Part shown: positions 6,032 through 9,626 of the stretch, piece by piece
How the letters are laid out: the number at the start of each line of letters is the position of its first letter
Numbering within the stretch: the stretch's first letter is position 1
Origin: an uncultured bacterium
GTDB taxonomy: Bacteria; Cyanobacteriota; Vampirovibrionia; Gastranaerophilales; Gastranaerophilaceae
Direction: 5' to 3'
Assembly (NCBI GenBank): GCA_902782905.1
Contig: CACZPB010000001.1
Span: 1-9,626, forward strand
Length of the DNA: 9,626 bases
The notes under the pieces: model-generated
What the model saw: only the letters and a program-made list of their open reading frames with translations
Database searches by the model: none
What the model was told of the DNA's origin: nothing
Made by a program: the position numbers and the translations under genes

Positions 6032-6950
6032 ATAGGGCAAAGTATTCTATAGTTTTTCTGAGGCCGTCATCAATATTTGTTGACGGCTTCCAATTTAAAA
6101 GTTGTTGAGCCAATGCTATATCAGGCTTTCTTCTTATTGGATCGTCTGATGGAAGCTCTTTGAATATAATATTTGATTTTGAATTTGTTAATTTTATTAT
6201 TCTTTGAGCCAACTCCAGAATTGTTCTCTCATCGGGGTTACCTACATTTACAGGTCTATTATAATCCGTTTTCATAAGGCTTATAAGAGCATCCGTTAAA
6301 TCATCTACATAACAAAAAGAACGTGTTTGAGAACCGTCACCATATATTGTAATATTTTCACCCTTCAATGCTTGTATTATAAAATTAGACACAACTCTGC
6401 CGTCATTTTTTGCCATATTAGGTCCGTATGTATTAAAAATACGAACTATTCCAATATCTACGCCAAACTGCCTGTGATAATCTGACATTATTGTTTCTGC
6501 ACAGCGTTTACCCTCATCATAACAACTTCTAACACCAATTGGGTTAACATTACCCCAATAACTCTCATCTTGGGGGTGCACAAGAGGATCTCCATAAACT
6601 TCACTTGTTGAAGCCTGCAGAATTTTTGCATCATTCTGTTTTGCGAGTTCAAGCATATTACTAACACCGATAACCGAAGTCCTTATTGTCTTTACGGGGT
6701 CATATTGATAATGTTTTGGGCTTGCAGGACATGCAAGGTTGTATATTTCATCAACATCTGTCCAAAATTCTTCTGTAACATCGTGTTCTACAAATTTAAA
6801 ATTTTTATCCGCTATTAAAGGTTCAATATTTTCATACGAACCTGTAAATAAGTTGTCCAAGCATATAACACTATTATTCTGCTCTAATAATTTTTTGCAT
6901 AAGTGAGAGCCTATAAACCCTGCACCACCTGTTACTAAAATCCTCTTCAT
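6024..6950 (-). CDS. UDP-glucuronate decarboxylase (UDP-xylose synthase)
   Basis: This 308-residue extended short-chain dehydrogenase converts UDP-glucuronate to UDP-xylose with tightly bound NAD+ (EC 4.1.1.35). Seen: Rossmann motif GGAGFIG (8-14), Asp32 in 'CLDNLFTG', and 'NLACPASPKHYQYDPVKTIR' (71-90), which is diagnostic of the decarboxylase subfamily against other epimerases. The catalytic 'STSEVYGDP' (114-122) supplies Thr/Ser/Glu and Y144xxxK148 lies in 'CYDEGKR'. 'RIFNTYGPNM', 'DGRVVSNFI' and 'GDGSQTRSFCYVDDL' follow. The length matches the soluble bacterial enzymes. The product would feed surface polysaccharide synthesis, which fits the glycosyltransferase gene 2 kb away, although no UDP-glucose dehydrogenase is visible. 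It is a single gene, divergent from the DUF475 operon. There is no Shine-Dalgarno; a perfect extended -10 ends 6 nt before the ATG, so the mRNA is predicted to be leaderless. Confidence 0.93.
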   Translation of the reverse strand: MKRILVTGGAGFIGSHLCKKLLEQNNSVICLDNLFTGSYENIEPLIADKNFKFVEHDVTEEFWTDVDEIYNLACPASPKHYQYDPVKTIRTSVIGVSNMLELAKQNDAKILQASTSEVYGDPLVHPQDESYWGNVNPIGVRSCYDEGKRCAETIMSDYHRQFGVDIGIVRIFNTYGPNMAKNDGRVVSNFIIQALKGENITIYGDGSQTRSFCYVDDLTDALISLMKTDYNRPVNVGNPDERTILELAQRIIKLTNSKSNIIFKELPSDDPIRRKPDIALAQQLLNWKPSTNIDDGLRKTIEYFALFV

Positions 6951-6956
6951 AAAAAA

Positions 6957-6965
6957 ATTATACCA
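6957..6965 (-). promoter_or_regulatory. extended -10 promoter of the decarboxylase gene
   Basis: On the minus strand TGG-TATAAT ends at 6957, followed by six T and the ATG (6950-6948). The spacing places transcription start at the ATG. No convincing -35 is present (CAATAA at 17 bp), which the TGn extension can compensate for. Confidence 0.65.
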
Positions 6966-6985
6966 TAGATTTTGTACATTTATTG

Positions 6986-7014
6986 TTTACACGATTTTCT
7001 TATTATTATATAAT
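6986..7014 (+). promoter_or_regulatory. promoter of the DUF475 operon
   Basis: TTTACA (6986-6991, 5 of 6) and perfect TATAAT (7009-7014) are 17 bp apart. The predicted start near 7021 gives a leader of about 24 nt, too short for a yybP-ykoY or other riboswitch. A second TATAAT at 7021-7026 lacks a good -35. Confidence 0.75.
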
Positions 7015-7031
7015 TTTGGTTATAATAATGC

Positions 7032-7037
7032 AGGAGA
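7032..7037 (+). promoter_or_regulatory. Shine-Dalgarno fixing a TTG start
   Basis: AGGAGA ends 7 nt before TTG at 7045. The only nearby ATG (7028) is out of frame and meets a stop after six codons, so TTG is the start. Confidence 0.75.
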
Positions 7038-7044
7038 GAAGATT

Positions 7045-8079
7045 TTGACAAAATATTTTTTGGGGTCATACATAGTTACAATCTTAGGACTTATAAGCGC
7101 TTATCTATGGGGAGAACACGTTCACGGAGGGACGGGTTTAACTTGTGTTTTTATAGCCTCCGTTCTTGCTATTTTGGAAGTCAGTTTGTCTTTTGACAAT
7201 GCTGTTGTCAACGCAATGAAATTAGAAAACATGTCTGAAAAATGGCGTCACAGATTTATTACTTGGGGGATTTTAATTGCCGTTTTCGGGATGAGATTTC
7301 TGTTCCCGCTCCTTGTCGTAGCAATTTTTGCCAAGCTTAATATTTTAGACGTTCTTAATATGGCATTCAATGACGTTCACAGCTATGCTCACTATCTTGA
7401 ACTTACTCACGCTCCTATTGTAACTTTTGGCGGCTCATTCTTATTGATGCTGTTTATGGACTATTTTACAGAAAGTAACAAAAAGGTTCACTGGATAGGT
7501 TTTATTGAAGAACGCCTGCAAAAGCTGGGCAAATATAATGGTCTGTGTACGATTACAACTCTATGCGCACTGGGACTTCTCATGTTAAAAACGGCTCCTG
7601 ATATGAGAATGTCAGTCTTAACGTCAGGAATTGCGGGTATTATAACCTATCTCTGTATAGACGGACTTGCTGAATGGCTTGAGAGAAGGCAAGAAGCAAG
7701 GGCAAAAATGTGTGCTGATACAGTTAAATGTTCAGGCTTGGTTGGATTTTTGTACTTGGAACTTATAGATGCCTCTTTTTCATTAGACGGAGTTTTGGGA
7801 GCTTTTGCATTAAGTAAAGACATATTAATAATCACAATCGGTTTATTTATAGGTGCAATGTTTGTTCGTTCACTAACAATTATGCTTGTCGAAAAGAAAA
7901 CTTTGGCACAGTATTTATATCTTGAACACGGCGCACATTGGGCAATAGGAACGCTTGCAATCTTAATGTTTGTTTCAACATTCCACGAAGTTCCCGAAGT
8001 CGTCACAGGGCTTTTGGGATTAGTTTTTATTGTAAGCGCTCTTGTATCTTCAATTATTCATAACAAAAAAAAGAACTAA
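7045..8079 (+). CDS. DUF475 (TerC superfamily) integral membrane protein
   Basis: This 344-residue polytopic inner-membrane protein has about eight or nine hydrophobic segments (near 9-22, 33-48, 72-95, 126-140, 168-182, 191-206, 259-284, 299-311, 318-338). Two related acidic motifs, 'EVSLSFDNAVVNA' (45-57) and 'ELIDASFSLDGVLGAFA' (239-255), lie in the two halves, as in the pseudo-symmetric TerC fold. 'YLEHGAHWAIG' (292-302) is the DUF475 hallmark. Known: TerC relatives export Mn2+ or are linked to tellurite and metal stress, while DUF475 itself is less well defined. The conserved acidic residues fit metal transport, but the substrate is inferred only. The start is TTG with AGGAGA upstream. 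It is first in a three-gene operon; the next start is 3 nt past its stop. There are no ter stress genes around it. Confidence 0.9.
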   Translation: MTKYFLGSYIVTILGLISAYLWGEHVHGGTGLTCVFIASVLAILEVSLSFDNAVVNAMKLENMSEKWRHRFITWGILIAVFGMRFLFPLLVVAIFAKLNILDVLNMAFNDVHSYAHYLELTHAPIVTFGGSFLLMLFMDYFTESNKKVHWIGFIEERLQKLGKYNGLCTITTLCALGLLMLKTAPDMRMSVLTSGIAGIITYLCIDGLAEWLERRQEARAKMCADTVKCSGLVGFLYLELIDASFSLDGVLGAFALSKDILIITIGLFIGAMFVRSLTIMLVEKKTLAQYLYLEHGAHWAIGTLAILMFVSTFHEVPEVVTGLLGLVFIVSALVSSIIHNKKKN

Positions 8080-8082
8080 AAT

Positions 8083-8952
8083 ATGAAACTATCAGATAAA
8101 AATCTTTATTACATAGGTGGTGTTGTTCGAGATGAATTTCTAGGAACAAAAAGTTTTGATGTGGATTTATGTTACGAAGGTAACGCTATTGAATTTGCAA
8201 AAAGTAAAAATTTAGACATTATCAAAGAAAACCCCGATTTCGGAACCGTAAGAGCATTAATTGACGGGACTGAAGTTGATATTGCATCAACCAGATGCGA
8301 AACATATCCTAAAAAGGGACATTTGCCAAAGGTAGAAAACATCGGATGTCCGCTTAGGGAAGACCTGATAAGAAGAGACTTCACAATCAATGCAATGGCA
8401 AAGCGCACTACTGATGGTAAGATTATAGACTTTTTTGACGGACAAAAAGATATTAAAGACAAGTGCTTAAGAGTATTACATAGAAACAGTTTTATTGACG
8501 ACCCGACAAGGATAATAAGAGGGCTAAAATTCTCTGTTAGGTTTGGTTTTGAGCTTAGCGAAGATACAAAAGTACTTCAGGAAGAATATCTTGAAAACAT
8601 AAACTACGATATGAGCTATCACAGAGTAAAAAAAGAACTTGCGGAAACTTTTATGCTAAATAAAAAAGAGGCCTATGAAAGATTTGTTAACCAAAAAATA
8701 TATAAGCTTCTCGGAGAAAACCAGATTATACCTGATTTTAGTGCAGATATTGCAAAAAAACACATTGATGACAATCCTACAGAGTTTTGTTGGCTTATTT
8801 GGTTATCCGGTTTTGACCTATCGAATTTGGAACTTACCAGAGCCGAAAAAAGAATTTTAGAGTGGGCCGAAAAGCTAAAAACTCAAGCTCCTTCCAATAA
8901 CACACCGCCTGAAAGTGTGATTATTGACAAAATAAGGAGAAGAAAATGCTAA
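8083..8952 (+). CDS. tRNA nucleotidyltransferase/poly(A) polymerase family, short form
   Basis: This 289-residue class II nucleotidyltransferase adds nucleotides (CCA, CC or A) to tRNA 3' ends. Seen: 'YYIGGVVRDEFLG' (9-21) followed by the metal-binding D26-V-D28, 'DFGTVRALIDGTEVDIASTR' (52-71), 'RRDFTINAMA' (97-106), and the nucleotide-selecting motif 'DDPTRIIRGLKF' (139-150), where Asp140 and Arg143 match the templating pair and the usual first Glu is Asp. After this motif only about 140 residues remain; full bacterial CCA enzymes have about 250 more and total near 400. The tail that grips the tRNA elbow therefore appears missing. The stop is real and overlaps the next start. It could be a CC- or A-adding enzyme, a minimal CCA enzyme or a poly(A) polymerase; these cannot be told apart here. 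The start is 3 nt after the DUF475 stop without a clear Shine-Dalgarno, suggesting translational coupling. Confidence 0.88.
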   Translation: MKLSDKNLYYIGGVVRDEFLGTKSFDVDLCYEGNAIEFAKSKNLDIIKENPDFGTVRALIDGTEVDIASTRCETYPKKGHLPKVENIGCPLREDLIRRDFTINAMAKRTTDGKIIDFFDGQKDIKDKCLRVLHRNSFIDDPTRIIRGLKFSVRFGFELSEDTKVLQEEYLENINYDMSYHRVKKELAETFMLNKKEAYERFVNQKIYKLLGENQIIPDFSADIAKKHIDDNPTEFCWLIWLSGFDLSNLELTRAEKRILEWAEKLKTQAPSNNTPPESVIIDKIRRRKC

Positions 8953-9626
8953 AATTGCCGTTCCACCTTAGGTTTGCTATAAATCCTATAATAAGATATA
9001 AGTCCGACAATATGGGGGATTATAGCGGAGTAAATGAGCTTAAAAGACAAATTCCGATAATTGTTTCGCTAACCTCTTATGAAGACCGATTTGATGATTT
9101 GGAGCTTTCCATGTATTCACTTTTGAGCCAAAAAATAAAACCTGACAGAATAATTTTATGGCTGAGTGACAGTTTAAATCTGGTATCGTTGCCTTATAAA
9201 ATAACAAAATACGTAAAAAACGGGCTTGAAATAAGGTTCGTTAAGGACATAGGCTCTTATACGAAAGTCATATATGCGCTTAAAGAATTTGCCGATTCAA
9301 TAGTAGTAACGGCTGACGATGACATAATTTATCCTTCGGATTGGCTTGAAAAACTTTATATATCATACATCTCTAATCCTAAAGATATTCAAGCGCACCG
9401 TGCTCACAGAGTAATTTTAAAAAATGGCGAAATTTCTCCATATAGAGAGTGGGAAAAGCATATAGAAGCAGAAAGTGCCGAATATACCAATTTTCTGACC
9501 GGAGTCGGCGGGGTGCTATATCCTCCGAACTGTTTTAGAAATGAAGTTTTAAGAGAAGATATTTTTCTAAAAAATGCACCATTTGCTGATGACATATGGC
9601 TTTGGATTATGGCACTTTTATCCGGA
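8946..9626 (+). CDS. glycosyltransferase family 2-like protein, 3' end missing
   Basis: The frame stays open to the window edge (227 codons), so the end is missing. The start ATG at 8946 overlaps the previous gene by 7 nt and has AAGGAGA (8934-8940) at good spacing. Seen: 'IPIIVSLTSYEDRFDDL' (36-52), 'SLLSQKIKPDRIILWLS' (58-74), 'GLEIRFVKDIGSYTKVIYAL' (93-112), metal-binding DxD-type 'TADDDIIYPSDW' (122-133), 'HRAH' (151-154), 'TGVGGVLYPPN' (185-195) and 'APFADDIWLWIMAL' (211-224). This is a GT-A fold enzyme of the kind found in capsule and O-antigen loci, transferring a sugar from a nucleotide donor in the cytoplasm. Donor and acceptor are unknown. It is third in the DUF475 operon and probably translationally coupled to the nucleotidyltransferase. 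The UDP-xylose enzyme gene nearby may be related in pathway, but that is inference. Confidence 0.88.
   Translation, partial: MLKLPFHLRFAINPIIRYKSDNMGDYSGVNELKRQIPIIVSLTSYEDRFDDLELSMYSLLSQKIKPDRIILWLSDSLNLVSLPYKITKYVKNGLEIRFVKDIGSYTKVIYALKEFADSIVVTADDDIIYPSDWLEKLYISYISNPKDIQAHRAHRVILKNGEISPYREWEKHIEAESAEYTNFLTGVGGVLYPPNCFRNEVLREDIFLKNAPFADDIWLWIMALLSG

Noticed and set aside
7015..7044. Mn2+ (yybP-ykoY) riboswitch before the TerC-like gene
   Set aside because: The leader predicted from the best promoter is about 24 nt, too short for the aptamer.

Overview
Organism. The window is AT-rich, with mostly short intergenic gaps. Several gene products look like those of Gastranaerophilales (Vampirovibrionia/'Melainabacteria', the non-photosynthetic gut relatives of Cyanobacteria). 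These include a 'GFTLQETLITLAVIGIVAALTIPAI' pseudopilin N-terminus, a long coiled-coil protein that begins 'MGMAASQARLLQITSRMHDIEYKAQSIEDAKISL', and a small protein with an N-terminal 'NFTGYKN' motif. This assignment is recognition from memory, not a database result.

Layout. Positions 3-1435 (+) hold the 3' part of an MBL-fold hydrolase gene and a secreted TPR protein gene. The latter meets a minus-strand gene of unknown function (1432-2016) stop to stop, with a 4-base overlap. A 64-bp divergent promoter region follows, then a fused Memo-AMMECR1 gene (2081-3466, +). A minus-strand coiled-coil protein gene (3567-4679) ends at an intrinsic terminator (3480-3514). Positions 4680-5213 contain no gene but are rich in structure: a perfect 12-bp inverted repeat, an orphan intrinsic terminator that suggests a small RNA, a degenerate 48-bp tandem repeat with G10 and G8 runs, a REP-like hairpin and a G-quadruplex motif. 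These lie just upstream of a pseudopilin gene (5214-5999, +). A UDP-glucuronate decarboxylase gene (6024-6950, -) converges on the pilin gene. Divergent from it is a tight operon: DUF475/TerC-like membrane protein (7045-8079), a short tRNA nucleotidyltransferase-like protein (8083-8952) and a glycosyltransferase cut by the window end (8946-9626).

How the genes relate. Most are housekeeping or envelope functions without one shared pathway. UDP-xylose synthesis and the glycosyltransferase both fit surface polysaccharide production. The pilin and the TPR protein act outside the cytoplasm. The most unusual signals are regulatory. Two, probably three, genes have a -10 box exactly 6 nt before the ATG and no Shine-Dalgarno, as expected for leaderless mRNAs, while other genes in the same window have good Shine-Dalgarno sites. 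The 534-bp gene-free region is the best candidate for undescribed biology. No CRISPR array, transposase, rRNA or tRNA gene was recognised.
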